From Rhizomys pruinosus (taxonomy: Eukaryota; Chordata; Mammalia; Rodentia; Spalacidae): 64,000 nt of DNA. The position numbers and the translations under genes were made by a program. A model generated the notes under the pieces. The model did not search any database and was not told where the DNA came from. It saw only the letters and a list, made by a program, of their open reading frames with translations. This document shows positions 43,422 to 56,529 of the stretch, piece by piece. The first letter of the stretch is position 1, and every line of letters starts with the position of its first letter. Location of the stretch: contig VZQC01004709.1 of NCBI GenBank assembly GCA_009823505.1, positions 378,217 through 442,216 on the forward strand, in the 5' to 3' direction.

Positions 43422-46400
43422 TTGGGGAACAAACTTAATTTTTATGTTAAATCATCTTAAAGAGAATGCTACAAGGTGATACTGTACAACAGAGACACTA
43501 TAGAGAACATTTGTATGTGCCAATCCCAGAGTTATTTCTCTACAAATTTTATGTAAAACAAATGTGGACAACAGCAATTTATATCTCCATTTAACTCGGA
43601 TGCATTACCGTTTTTATCAGAGTCTGTAAACCAATGTTGTTTAATATACACATATTTACTTTTACTAAGTCCTAAAACACCATGTATCCTGTAGACAGTG
43701 TCTAGGCAAAACTGGGTACTTGTTGAACTCAAGTGGAAAGAGAAAACCCACAGAGTGGGTAGGACCTTCAGCTTGGCAGACCACATCTGACAAAGGCAAT
43801 GTAATCTCCAGAGTGTATACAAGCTACTCAAAGACAAGAAGAAGAAAACAAAGTAGAAACAACATAGTTCTACAAAGATGGGCCAAAGATCTGAAGAGAC
43901 TTCACAAGTGAGGAATTAGAGAGGTCTGAGAAACATCTTTAAGAATCTTAAGTGTTTCACATCTCATAATTAATAGGAAAATGCAAATTAAAACACACTA
44001 GAGATATCATCTTCACTCTGATTCAAATGGCTAAGGATCAGAAAACAAGATACCAATGCTGGAGAAGGATGTGGGGAAAGGGGGAACACTCATCCATTCT
44101 GCTGGTGAATGTAAATTGTGACAAACCATTATGGAAAGCAGTGTGGAGAATCTTAAAGATCTCAAAATGCGACCTCCATTGACCCAGTCATTCCACTCCT
44201 GGGTATATACTCCAAGACCATCTTCTACAAAAGATACATGCACACTATGTTTATTGCAGCTCTCTTCACAATAGCTAAGACTGGAACCAGCCCAGATGCC
44301 CCTCAACTGAGTAGGTGGATGACATAAAATGGTGGTACAGTATACACATAGGAGTACTATGCAGGTAAAAGAGGGAAACATCATGAGAATTGCAAGGTAA
44401 ATTGGATGGAGACTAGAAGCCATTATGTCTAAGTGAAGTAATCATGTCCCAGAAAAACAAACGCATGTGAATGCTTTCCTCTTATGTGGATGCTAGTACA
44501 ATAACCCAGATTAATATTTCTCGTGGAGAGGGAGCATAGTAAAAGAACAACAAAGAAAGACTGCATCAGAAAACGGACTGAAATGGTGAATTGGGAAGGG
44601 GTGGAGGGGTGGGAGGGGACAGAGGCAGACGGGTGTATATACGATTAATGCATATTTAATTGTCGNCCTTAACCTGTAGAGGATGTAAGCTTGTGGCATC
44701 AGCCATGGGTCTATTCTCCAAGGAGAGAGCCAATAGCCAATTCGATTTTGGATATACAGGCATATGGCTGCCTCTGCTGCACAGTATTTCCAGGCAGGTG
44801 AGGTGTAGCTGGTGCTGATGGTGGAACTTGCTTGACTCAAGGAGAACTGTATTTGCTTTTTTGGTTTAGTGGCTTTTGGTAACACTCTCTGGGGTTCCAG
44901 AGGCCATCTGTACACTTGCAGTGTGTCTCAATACATTTTCCCATTTAATGTCAGGTTTCGGCAGCAGGGCCTTATCGCCTCTCTCTTGCAGGCATATCCC
45001 AGTTTAGAGGCAAGGGAACCTTTACCTTTTGTGGAGCCTTAGATCCCTGGCCAACATCTCCCTGGTAGAATAATCCATTACTGATTGTCAGAGCTCTGTA
45101 TATGATATATTTTGCTTAAAGTGCATAGCTTAAGACTTTAGTATTATATTTGGTTCTGAACAGAGTATATCTCCTTTTCACAGTTCTTATGTCTATTAGT
45201 CAATTAAAGAAGGCAGATTTTACCAGTTTTTATAAGAGATTACTCTATAATAGTGTCTCCAAATTACAGTTGGAGGACGACTCATCATCGTCATATTTCT
45301 CCTTTTTTTTGGGGGGGGAGGCAAGAAAGTCTCTCATATCAAAACTTTTTGTGCACCTAGAAGGTAAGTTTCATTAGGACTCATTATAAATAGTTGTTAC
45401 ATGTTAGGATCCACAGAGGGGTTCGATGATTATGGCAATCTGAGGCTTTTTTCCTTTCATGTTCAGACGGCAACCTTTCAGTTGGCACTTTCTGGTAACA
45501 TCCTTACTCAATGCAAAGCTGTATCTTTTTTTTCTCAGGTCGTTAACGTGACATTTGTCCTGTTGGAACACACAAATCTTTCCCATAGTTAGTTTTAAGA
45601 TTTGAATTGCAGGTTTTTGACGAAAAGTTTCTATGTCTATCTGTACCCCCCTTTTTTTTTTTTATATTACATAGGTCGTTTAGAAGGCAGGTTGTATTTA
45701 TACATAACTAATAGGGGGGAATCAGGCTCAGATTTCATCAAATTCACGGCAGAATTCTATAAAATATTTCGAAAGACATTACAAACCATTACTATCTTAA
45801 ATTGTTTAGAAAGATAGAAACGGTGGGACTTCTCCAAGAATCCTTCTATAGACCAGAATACGCTACTACCAAAATAGGAAAGATACAACAAAAAGGAGAC
45901 TATAGAACCCATCTCCCTAATGAACACAGATGCCAAATTCTAAAACAGGAATTCTGGCAAATTCGCATACAGACTCACATCAAGGAATCATCCACCATGA
46001 ACAAGTTGATTCATCACCAGAAGATGCAGGGATGGTTCACATATGAAAATCAATAAACATCCAAACATATCAATGGATTGAAGGACAAAAAACCACCACC
46101 ATCACCTCAAACGATGACAGAGAAAGGCCTTTGACAAATCCACATCCCTTTCATAATTAAATAGTCCTGAGGAATTTGTCCTGAAGGGATCATTCCTCAA
46201 TGTAATCAAAGCATATACAGGGAAAACCCACAGCCAATATCTCCTAAAATGGGGAAATTGACAGAAGCATTTCCCTTAAAAAGTAGGAAACTTGGCAAGG
46301 CTGCCCCCTGTCACACTCTTTTCAATTTAGTGCTGGAAACCCTTGCTAGGGCAATGATAGAAAGGAAATTAAAGGAGTTCTAATTGGAAAAGAGGAAGTC

Positions 46401-48091
46401 AAGCTATCCCCGTTTGCTGATGATATGTTGTCTACCTAAGGATGCTAAGAACTCCACCAGAAAACTCCTAGAAACGATTTAGATTTGATAAAGTGGCAGG
46501 ATACAAAATAAATCTAGAAAAATCAGTAGTCTTTTTTTACACCAACAACAGCAACTGAAAAAGGACTACAAGGCGATTCCCACTCACAAATAGCCTCAAA
46601 AACAATTAAAATACCTAGAACAAACCTAACCAAGGACCCCAAGGATCTCTACAACAAAAATTAAACCCTGAAAAGGAAATTCAGGAATGACATCAGAAGA
46701 TGGACAAAATCCTCCATGCTCATGGATTGGGAAAATAAAATATAGTAAAAATGTCCATCCTACCCAAACTAGTGTACAGATTTATTGCAATCCCAAAATC
46801 AAAATCCCCAAGAATTTTCTTCACAGACTTGAAAAAATCCTCAATTTCATTTGGAAACAAAAGCCCCGGAATAGCCAAAGCAGCTCTGAGCGAAAAGAGC
46901 AAATACAGGGGGGGATCGCTATTACCAGACATCAAACTATACTTACAGGGCTATAGTATAAAAAACAGCATGTACTGGCACAAAACAGACCAGTTGACCA
47001 ATGGAATAAACTGAAGATCCAAACCTGATCTCATACAATTTCAGCCACCTCATATTTGACAGTGGAAGAAAAAAACAAATGGAGGGAAAGACAGCATCTT
47101 CAAAGTTGTGTTGGCCAAATTGGATCACCACTTGTTAGAGAATGAAATTAAACCCCTACCTTCTCACCCTTGTACAAAAGTCAATTCCAGATGGACCAAA
47201 GACTCAACGTGAAACCCCAAACTCCTGGAGGTGATTGAAGAGAAACTTGGCAGCAGACTAAAGTACAGTAGGTGTAGGAAAAGGACTTCCTAAATCAGAC
47301 AGCAGCTGCACAAGAATGGGTCGACAATTGACAAATGGCGACCCTTAAACTCAAGCTTCTGTACATTTAAAGAAACAATCAAGAAAGTAAAGAGAAGATG
47401 TTATAAGCCACAGTAAGACCCTGTCATATTTAACAGGGGGGAAAATTGTAATTCATGGATTAACATATCCAAACATGTGTCTATGCTAAAGTAACCTACC
47501 ATAACTATTAGTGCTGCTTAAATACCTATATATCTAATTGCTTGTTCTTCATTAGTAGGATCGAAAGGTTATTCCTGGACAAACTGTCAGCCCATGAAAG
47601 GAAACAGCCAGAATTGACCAGAGTCCAAGTCAACAGCTCCAGAGAGAGTGGACTGTTTTACCTCTCATCCACCTGTGCCCCTTTTCTAAGCCTAGGGAAC
47701 AACCTGCGGAAGAGGGGGCGTGGTAGAATGTAAGGGCTGCGATTGGGGTGAATGGTGAAACTACAGCAATGTAGTCTGGACACTCATTTGATCAACTTGA
47801 TTGAACAAACAACCTGTCACCCCCCACTGGATGGTGGGGCTGTAGGTGTTTGGGCACAACAGCCTGCAGATAGGTTTTGCATGAAGGATGCTTGTACTCA
47901 TGGATTATCACTTCTAGCTAAAGAAGGAAAAAAAAACTGAGAGAAATATGCAGGACAGTTATGGCAGAATGCATGATCTCGGTTGGGGTGGGGGTGGGGG
48001 GGAAGGGAAAGGGAAATATGGCTGAACTGAATTGGAAAATGATGTATGAAATGCACAAAGCATCAATAAAAAATGTTAAAAATAAAAAAAA
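43422..48091 (+). mobile_element. L1 insertion with 5' inversion and long 3' cassette
   Basis: One retroposition event by its perfect 16-bp duplication. Five blocks: 43422-43735 (cassette part A, reversed), 43736-44665 (late ORF2, forward), 44667-45716 (cassette part C, reversed), 45717-47397 (middle ORF2, forward), 47398-48091 (cassette end D, forward, with A tail). In the second copy (60712-64000) and in 14170-15444 the order is middle-late ORF2, A, B, C, D. Flipping the second and third-plus-fourth blocks separately restores an ordinary twin-primed L1: reversed (middle-late-A) followed by forward C-D. ORF2 is riddled with stops. Confidence 0.85.
44666..44666. other. Single undetermined base at a block border
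   Basis: An N lies exactly between the forward late-ORF2 block and the reversed cassette block. A lone N at such a border suggests a contig join rather than a sequencing ambiguity. Confidence 0.8.
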
Positions 48092-48107
48092 GAAAGTATT
48101 TAGATCC

Positions 48108-50352
48108 ACCCCTCTTATCCACACTTCCCCCACTGCCCTCTGCCCAATTCTATGCACTTCATAAATATGGCCTACAGAGTCTAATTTGTGTCCCCACATG
48201 TCTCTCAGGATGGGTCCATGCACTGGAGCCTGGACAACCTACTAAGAATCCCTTCAAAAGAGCCATTAGTTGTCAAAAGTTTCTTTGACTAGGTCGTGGT
48301 TTTCTACACATTTCCTCATCTCTATACTGATATTTTTGTCTAATTTGCAATTGCATGGGACTTATGCATCTTTCACAATTGTTGTGAGATTATAGTGTAA
48401 CTAACTGGCTGTCTGGTAAATTTTGTTTCTTTGTGGTCATGCACTAGCTTTTACAATCATTCTGCCCCTTCATCCCCAATGATCCCTGATTCTTGGGAGG
48501 CAGAGGTTTGAAATAGGATCCTGTTTAGTGAGGAGCAATCTGCAGCCTCTTGTTCCCTGTGCATTGGCTTGTTGAGGGTTTCATTACTAATCACCATCTT
48601 CTGCATAAGGAAACGTCTCTGGAAAGATAGATCTATCTTATGTGTGGAGATTTCATTTAAAATGTGTCACTAAGGGCTAAGTATCTCACAGACACTTATT
48701 CTCTGTATTTGACCAGATGTGGAATTCTATATTTGTCTCTATCTATTGAAAAATGATACTTTTTTCATGAGTGGTGAGAGGTACACTTGTCTATACATAT
48801 AAGGATGCATATTTAGAATACAATAAGTAATTACAAATTATAAGAGCCAGAATGGTGACATTTTTGTTGAGATACAGTTATGAGGGAGACTAGATGAATT
48901 GAGCATTAGGAAGTGAAAACAATACCAGTGAAAAACTATAACCTTGTTATGAGCTTGGCTCCCTCAAGCATTCCTCAGGTCTGATCTCATTCACACTATT
49001 TCCATCTTACAGTCGAGAAAACTGAGGCCCAAGAGGTTTAAGTAACACCAGCAAAGTAACAGTTAGCAGCACTTGGTATAAAAGGATCACAAGTACAATT
49101 TTTTTCACACCCACATACTAACATACAGTGAAATGTTAGAAAACTTTAGGACATTTATTTAACAGCTTCCTCAAATTAGGAGATATTTTGTACTTTAGTT
49201 TCTTGGCACCGGGGCTCTGAAAAGTAAACATAAAAAAAAATCTTCCTTCGACTTCAAATAGCTGAATATCAAGACTGAAGTTTTGAACCCAGTTCTCTAC
49301 ACATTTGCTGTGGCAAATAATGCTTTTCAGATTCTCATTAATGTGACTGACTGTAAGGCAGTTCTGGTCCAGCTCTAGTGCCCCAAATACCCTCTCTCTC
49401 TCTCTGTCTGTCCCCACATTTGCTCATCTCAGATTATTTCAAAAGTATGCAAGGTTGAAACACTAGCCAGCACATTGTCTTTATGATGCTGGAGTCCTTT
49501 CTCTACCACAGAGAAAATAATTTAGAGAAGCCTATATACAGGTAGAGCCTCCATGTCACTGCAGCCACCAAGTCCTATGGTAAACCTTAGGTTTCTTCAT
49601 CATTTATAACTGCCAACTTTAAACAACAAATTAAAATAATCTATTTTATCTTTGGGTATTTATTCCATAAAATGCATTTGATATCTCCAAAAATTTTACT
49701 TCCATTTTCTTTCAAATCATCATTTTTCTTCATTTTTCATCTCCTGTTTTATTTTAATTTGGATAATAGATCTAGCTCATCAATTAGTCACTGGATACTA
49801 TCTCATTGCTTTGATTAACAACTCTGCTGTATATAGCACTTCTAGAGTCAAGATTTCTAGAATCTAAAAGGAAGTTCACCTGATGATGTCTTCACAGGCT
49901 GATCCAATGAGTTAACTATTTTCCAGTAATCTCATCTCTGCCTTATGATGGCATCAGAGTAAAAAATGTTATAAAGTATTTTACCCCCTCACATGATACG
50001 GTTTAATTACTATAACATAGTAGGAGCTAAGGAGGTGATTCTTTTTAAAAATGGAAGAAAATTTCATGGAGAATCATGCTCACTGACTCAAAATACTGAA
50101 CTTGTACTGTTTCAGATGAACCCAAGACAGTATAAATTAATGTGAAATCTAGTAAGATAAAGGTCCCTTTGGAAAGAATGAAGGAATGGGAAGACTTAAG
50201 CTTATTTTGATTAAAGTTGGAAAAATAGTATCTGTTAATTTCATAACATTAAGAAATATTCATGAGTGAATTGCTAATTCATTTAAAAAGAAGTACAGAG
50301 AGTGGCTTAGTATCAAGTTGAATTTGTTAACTGATTAGCCTAGAAAAATTTT
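48108..50352. other. Mostly unique DNA, possible ancient L1 tail at 48290-48640
   Basis: 48430-48640 resembles the reverse of an old L1 3' region ('acaatcattctgccccttca', 'ctgcataaggaaacgtctct'), weakly related to 22500-22600. The rest shows no gene. The 93-codon minus frame at 49136-49417 has no domain I recognise. Confidence 0.4.
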
Positions 50353-50364
50353 GCATGACAATTT

Positions 50365-50524
50365 CTTTTTTTTTTTTTTGTCTTTATCGAGACAGGGTCT
50401 CACTGTATCCCCAGCTGTCTTGGAACTCACTCTGTAGACCAGGTTGGCCTTGAAATTACAAAGATACACCTGCCTCTGCCTCCCATGTGCTAGGAATAAA
50501 GGCGAGGGCCACCACGCTCAGCTG
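50365..50524 (-). mobile_element. B1 SINE, well preserved
   Basis: Reverse B1: T run, 'gagacagggtctcactgtat', 'agaccaggttggccttgaaa', 'cctgcctctgcctcccatgt', 'ccaccacgctcagctgg'. Flanked by GCATGACAATTT (50353-50364) and GCATCACAATTT (50525-50536), 11 of 12 matching. Confidence 0.88.
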
Positions 50525-50536
50525 GCATCACAATTT

Positions 50537-53500
50537 AAAAACTCATTGTAGGCCTTGGAATTTACCTACAATTCATGGCACCCCCTTTCTCTAGTTTCTT
50601 TTCACCATCTGTGTATTTATATATTACCAATTTAGTTACGTTGTTTTCATTAACTGATGTTCATGATGGCTCATTTATGTAGACCTGTGTGCAAATGGAC
50701 ACCATAATCCTAGCTATTAAATGTAGCTACTGGTCCTTCCATTATTGAAGATTGCCCTAGACCTCCAGAGAAATGCTTTGTCTTGGGACATTTCCCCTAC
50801 CTTGGGAACTAGATGATTCAGGGATATAAAGTCAGGCAGCTTCACTTCAAATTAAAAGAACTATGAAGGTCATTACAAGTCTGGAGCCACATTGGATCAC
50901 CCAAGTCCCCATTTTTCTAGCCTCATCTTAACTTAGTACCTTCCATTATTCAACTCTGACTTCTTTATCCTTTCATAGGCCTGTGTTCTGTTAACAACCA
51001 AGGAACTCTACATAGAAATAAAGGATATTTTTTATTCAGGCCACTATAGTAAGAAGACTGACATAATGAAATTCTTTCAAAGCAAAGAAAAGAATTTTTA
51101 GGAGTCAGAGAGTCATCACAATTGTACAGAGGTCTCATGAAGACCAGGTAAAATGTAGAGAAAATTATTTTCTTGGAGCATTCAAATATATGGAGTGGGG
51201 TAGTCCTTTGTTCTTATGTCATTCTGTGAAAAACAAAAAGTAATGAAATGAAAGCATTCCTAACTGCCATTAGCCTCTCTATCCCAGCTTCATATAAAGT
51301 TCAACACTGCCATTCTTTTGAACTTTCTCTAGTAAACCTCCTGTAAACAAATTGTTTGTCCCAGAGTCTGATCCCCAGGAAGTAATTACTAGAGAATTAT
51401 CTGTCATCTGGCCCAAATGGACTAGATTTAAGCTCCTCTGGTAAAAATATAAGAACCATAAATATACAGCAATTTATTTTTATGTGATAGTCTTCACAAT
51501 TCTGGGCAAGGCTTTCAATTTTTAGTACTATTTCTTCAAAGTTATTCAGGTGATGTAGAATTCCAAGTGCATGAGCTGCTCTGGCTTAAGAAGAAATCAT
51601 GAGCTTGACTTTTCTGTTTCAATGATATCCAGACATCAGAAAAATGGAAAATTAGGAAACCATGTATAGATGGCACTTTTGGTCCTGACTGTGGGATTTT
51701 AGATTTGAGAAGTAGTGTAACAATCAATAATGGTAAAACTTCTTTCCACAGGCTTGAAAACAGCAGCATGAGCAAGAAAAGGTGTGGAATAATAAAATGG
51801 ACACAGATGTTTGCAATTGAAAATTTCATGGTGAATCCTTGATTAATAACAGAAAACGTATGAAATGGGCATATTGAAATTTGAGACATAATTTCTAGTA
51901 TGCAGGCTGGTAAAGACTTACATTTCAATACTTTTGCAATAACTAGTAAATGTGTCCTTTATGGAAGGTTAGATCTGGGGTATGTTGGTTACAGTAATAT
52001 GACTTAAACATTACCAATTAAAATAAGAAATTTTCTTGGGAAAAATAGCATTTTTATTAATTCTAATCTGTGTCTCCAAAGTGCTCCTGGTTTTTGGCCC
52101 ATCCCTGGAATAAGGTCAACCAGAATCAATGGGGAAACTGGGGCTAACTTAAATAAGGTATGAGAAAAGATAATGCTTAGGTGGTATGAAAAGCCAGAGA
52201 AATCTAGGAATAAATATATGAAGACATATGTATAGCTGAAGAACACATAACAAAAAGAGTGCTAGGCAATGGAAACTTCCCTTCAATTCGCAGGTCCTGG
52301 TCATCCAAAAGACTCCCAAGAAGAGAACACAAATTACTATGATAGCCCTTGATTTGCTCATAGAAATTGAAGGCAAAAACTCATTTGCTGAAGACAGGAC
52401 TTAGATAAATCAACATGTAACTGATCTATAAGGTTCTTCCCTGAAGACTAGATCTTATAGTATCAGAAGGCACTATGAAAACTGAAAGGAAGAAAACTAA
52501 CCAATGATCTCATCCAGCAATGATCAATGATTGGCCAGCAAATCACATCAATTGGTGCTGTAGAGGCAATTTTCCTTGGAAATAATCAGCAGCTGTCTAA
52601 TTGGACTTATCAACAGCTGAATTGGAGGGAACTCATGTATGGTACTGTAAACTTAGCCAAATACACATGCCTGGAGTAAAATTTACTATTGTTAAATCCT
52701 TAGACCAATATAATTTCTTACTCTACTCTAAATACATATTTTTATATTTATAGACAAGTGTAGCTCTCACCACTCATCAAATAACCCTCTTTTAGCAACA
52801 TATGGAGACGGTTACAGTCTTCTATACCTATTTAAATACTTGAAGAATGAGTGTCTATGAGATGACTTGCCCTGAGTGACACATGTATAATGCTACCTCT
52901 ATACCTAAGGTTCAGAGAACATAGCAGAAAGGCTGATGTAAACAATACTAGTGCATCTTTAACCTCTTCTCTCAATTGAATTTTTCTTTTGCAACAGATG
53001 GTATTTCACCCAGAAAGCCACAACTGCCCAAAGTACAGAGAGTAAGACTTTTCAGGTGCTTATCCCTGAGTATGACAACTTTTTCAAACTTCTCTCACTT
53101 AAACATCAAGGATCACTACAGAAGATGGTATGAAAAGATTGCTATGAGCCAGAGGTGGTGAATGCATATAAGGAAACAGAGTTTACCAGTTATACATAAG
53201 AACTCACAGCAATGATGACAGCAGGCACAAGGCCCATGCAAGTTCATGGTAGACAAAATCAAAATTCCAGCACAGAAGTGGGGAAGTGGATAGAATTTCC
53301 CACGTGATGAGAGGAACAATTGAAAAATGACATGTAGGGAGAGTGGAGAGTTGGTTTTCCTTAAGGATGTGACACTAGATAGGTTAACCCAGCTCAAATG
53401 GATGAATGCACAATGAAGGACATTTGGGGCAACAAAATTTACTCAATAGGCCTTAATATACATGACAGAGTATAGACATTCTATGAGGGCTATTAGAAAG

Positions 53501-53944
53501 TTGGAGATAAGGGTGGGTTTCTAAATACAAACAAAACATGTTTATGAGATTCTGAAAAATTGAATAAAATAACTTTAAATGAGTAAATAATAGGATAGAT
53601 AATAATGGAAAACATGAAATTTTGGGAAGGTAAATGAGAGGGACTGGAGAAAGAGGATGGTGTCTGAATGAGAACAAAATCTATTACATGAAATTCTTGA
53701 ATCAATAAATATGAATTATCATTCTTAAATTCTATCAAAGGTCAGAAAGTCTTGTCAACTATAGTAATGTAGAATTTAAGACTATGTGTTATTCTTCCAG
53801 TTAAGGCTTCTAGGAAGACCTTTGTGTAGTCATTTTGACTTTGGAATCATGTTTATCTATGTTACTGTGTAATTTATTTTATAAATTATGGAACAGAGAA
53901 GATGTCAATTTATGAGGAATTAATCTCTGTACACATGATATTTC
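50537..53944. other. Longest unique stretch (3.4 kb), nothing recognised
   Basis: No clear repeat and no convincing exon. The minus frames at 51542-51928 (128 codons) and 52004-52246 are rich in hydrophobic residues but resemble nothing known and lack supporting context. Confidence 0.5.
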
Positions 53945-54115
53945 TGGTCTTATTCTCTCTCTCCATATATATACATGTATTATATATACCATATTATAGC
54001 GAGATTAGAGAGATCTATATATAGATAGAGAGTCTCGCGCCAGAGATAGATAGATATATATATATATTATATGGAGAGAGAGAATATATAGATAATATAG
54101 ATATATATATATTCC
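53945..54115. repeat. Compound TA/GA/TAGA simple repeat
   Basis: Alternating CTCT, TATA, AGAGAT and TAGATA runs, interrupted by a CpG-containing TCTCGCGCC at about 54032-54040. Confidence 0.85.
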
Positions 54116-54124
54116 TGAAAATTA

Positions 54125-54490
54125 ATAAACTTGTATTTGGAAGTTGGTTAAACTGCTCATCCTAGAGGCCTGAGGATTTGAGTTCACATCTCCAATAGCT
54201 GCAGACAAACTAGGCAGGGTACTTGGGATCTGTAATTCCAAAGCTGGGGTGCAAGATGATGTTGGTGCTGACAGAGATAGGCAGATCAGAAGATTCACAG
54301 TCAATCTTATCAAAATGACAAGCTTCAGGTTCAATGAGAGAACCTGTCTTAAAAATGATGTGCATAAATGACTGAGGAAGACACATGCCATCAAACTTAG
54401 GTCTCAATTAATACATTCATGGGTAAAAGCATTCACCCACAAACACACACAGAGACACCCACATAGACACATGTACACACAGACACATAC
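54125..54490 (+). repeat. B4-type composite SINE
   Basis: Contains a degenerate tRNA-like head ('agttggttaaactgctcatc'), a B1-like middle ('tgggatctgtaattccaaag', 'agataggcagatcagaag') and a CA-rich tail to 54490. Confidence 0.55.
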
Positions 54491-55174
54491 ATAAAATATA
54501 AGAATCACTGAAATTGCTTTGCTTGCTATACAGTGAAGCTACAATACTACTAACCTATTCGTGAGAAATCTCCACATATAATATAAAATACACACAACAA
54601 ATAAAAACACAGAAACATGTACAGAAAAATATTTGACTTCCGTACAAGTTTAACTTCCAACCGAGTTAAGCCTTTTTCAAAATTGTACCTTTACTTTTCT
54701 TCCTCTTGTATTTCTTCCTCTTCCACCTGCATTATCCCCAAGGTGATTGTAATCCTTTACCTTTCTATATAGAAGTTTCATACCCTCAACTAATGGAATT
54801 TAAGTTTTCTGATCCTCTGTTTCCTCATCTGTAACATAGAGGAAATAATAAAAAATGGACAAGATATTACTTATGTGATGCTGAGTGCATTGTCTGAATA
54901 AATCTTTATGGAAAAAGGAATATTAGAATTAGAATTTTATGTTCAATAAACAATTGGTAACTCATGTCATCTATAATTAAATATTTTATACTTTTCAGGA
55001 CACTTAAATGACAGAGTCAAGGAAAGTGAAATCTTTCTTGTTTGTTTCCCCTTTCCCACTATTTCTCTCTCAAACTAAATATGGAATTAGTTGATGGAAG
55101 GCACCAAGAAACACAAATCTGTCAAAAGAGATCAAAAGCAAAGGGAATTTATTAATAATACGATCTACTAGAAC
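54491..55174. other. Unique DNA, nothing recognised
   Basis: No gene or clear repeat recognised. Confidence 0.5.
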
Positions 55175-56460
55175 TGAATTTGGAAATCTTCACCAGTGAT
55201 ACATCTGACAGAGCATTAACATCCAGAATGCATAGACTACTTAAAAAACAAAGAAGAAAACAAATGACCTACTCAAAAGATGGAGCAAACAGCTGAACAG
55301 AGACTTCACCAGTGAGTAGTTGAAGATGGCTAAGAAACATCTTTAAAAGTGTTCAACATCATTAATAATTATGGAAATGCAAATTAAAACCACCCTCAGA
55401 TATCATCTCACTCTGATTCAAATCGCTAAGAGCAAGAAAACAAAATACACCAAATGCTAGAAAGGATGTGGGGAAAGGGGAACACTCATCCACTGCTTGG
55501 GAGAATGTAAACTTATACAACCATTTATGGAAAGCAGTGTGGAGAACCCTTAAAAAACTCAAAATGATACTACAACCTGACCCAGTCATACCACTCCTGG
55601 GTATATACTCACAAGATTCATCCTACCACAAAGATACATGCACATCCATGTTTATTGTAGCTCTCTTCACAATAGCGAAGAGCTGGAACCAACCCAAATG
55701 CCCCTAAACAGATGAGTGTCAAAAATGTGGTACATCTACACAATGGAGTACTAGTCAGCAGTAAAGAAAGATGACATCATGAACTTGGTAGGTAAATGGA
55801 TAGAAATTGAAGTCTTCTTGCTAAGTGAAGTAACACAGTCCCAGAAAAACAAGTGGTGAATGGTTTCCTTCATTTGTGGATGCTAACATCAAATCCCCAG
55901 TTGAAATGCAAAGTGAAGAAGGTTATTGTTATATTTCTTTTCATCTGAAATCAACTATGTTGTTATAATGTAAATCTTTTAACAGGCTCTAGAATCGACC
56001 CACCATTTATTTACAGACTCTGTAATTACTCTATATGGGTGGAAGGTATGTATTCATACTTTAGAGTAATATAAAAATAAGGAGGAAAATGTGAATTCCT
56101 AAATATAAAAAAAAAGTCTAAAGAAAAAAAAAAAAAGCCGGGTGTGGTGGCCCTTGCCTTTAGTCCCAGCACTTGGGAGGTAGAGGCGGGTGGATCTCTG
56201 TGAGTTCAAGGCGACCCTGGTCTACAGAGCGAGCTCCAGGACAGCTGGTATTAAAAGGGAGACCCTGCCTCAAAAATACAAAAAAAAGTTAAAAAATAAA
56301 AAAAGCAAAAAAAAAAAAAAAGACTGAGAGAAAGATGCAGGACATTTATTGGTGAATGTATGATTGGGGTGGGGAGGGAAGGAGGAATAACTGTCTAAAA
56401 CTGACTGAAAAAATTGATCTTGAAAACTACAAAAACATCATAAATATTAAAGAAACAAAA
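55175..56460 (+). mobile_element. 5'-truncated L1 with ordinary short 3' UTR
   Basis: Late ORF2 (readable block DPVIPLLGIYSQDSSYHKDT at 55585-55644), then an ordinary L1 3' UTR of about 550 bp ('aagttctgaa'-free type: 'gaagaaggttattgttat', 'tagagtaatataaaaata', 'gactgagagaaagatgcag') and a tail near 56450. A B1 sits in the UTR. This copy shows the normal distance from ORF2 to the L1 end. Confidence 0.82.
56136..56280 (+). mobile_element. Young B1 SINE
   Basis: 'gccgggtgtggtggcccttg', 'cccagcacttgggaggtag', 'aggcgggtggatctctgtga', 'gggagaccctgcctcaaaaa', close to a B1 consensus. Flanked by A-rich L1 sequence, so the exact duplication cannot be set. Confidence 0.9.
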
Positions 56461-56483
56461 TCCAAAACAAAAAGTACAGATTT

Positions 56484-56488
<5 letters not shown>

Positions 56489-56528
<40 letters not shown>
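56489..56528. repeat. (TA)n microsatellite
   Basis: About 20 uninterrupted TA units. Confidence 0.95.

Positions 56529-56529
<1 letters not shown>

Noticed and set aside
49136..49417. 93-codon minus-strand frame as a host exon
   Set aside because: No known domain, no convincing splice sites or neighbouring exons, and chance length in this composition.
51542..51928. 128-codon minus-strand frame with hydrophobic stretches
   Set aside because: No recognisable family, no start context or partner exons; hydrophobic residues follow from T-rich sense codons.
53995..54045. Hairpin or cruciform around TCTCGCGCC
   Set aside because: Only about five bases pair outside the TATA core; the rest is simple repeat.
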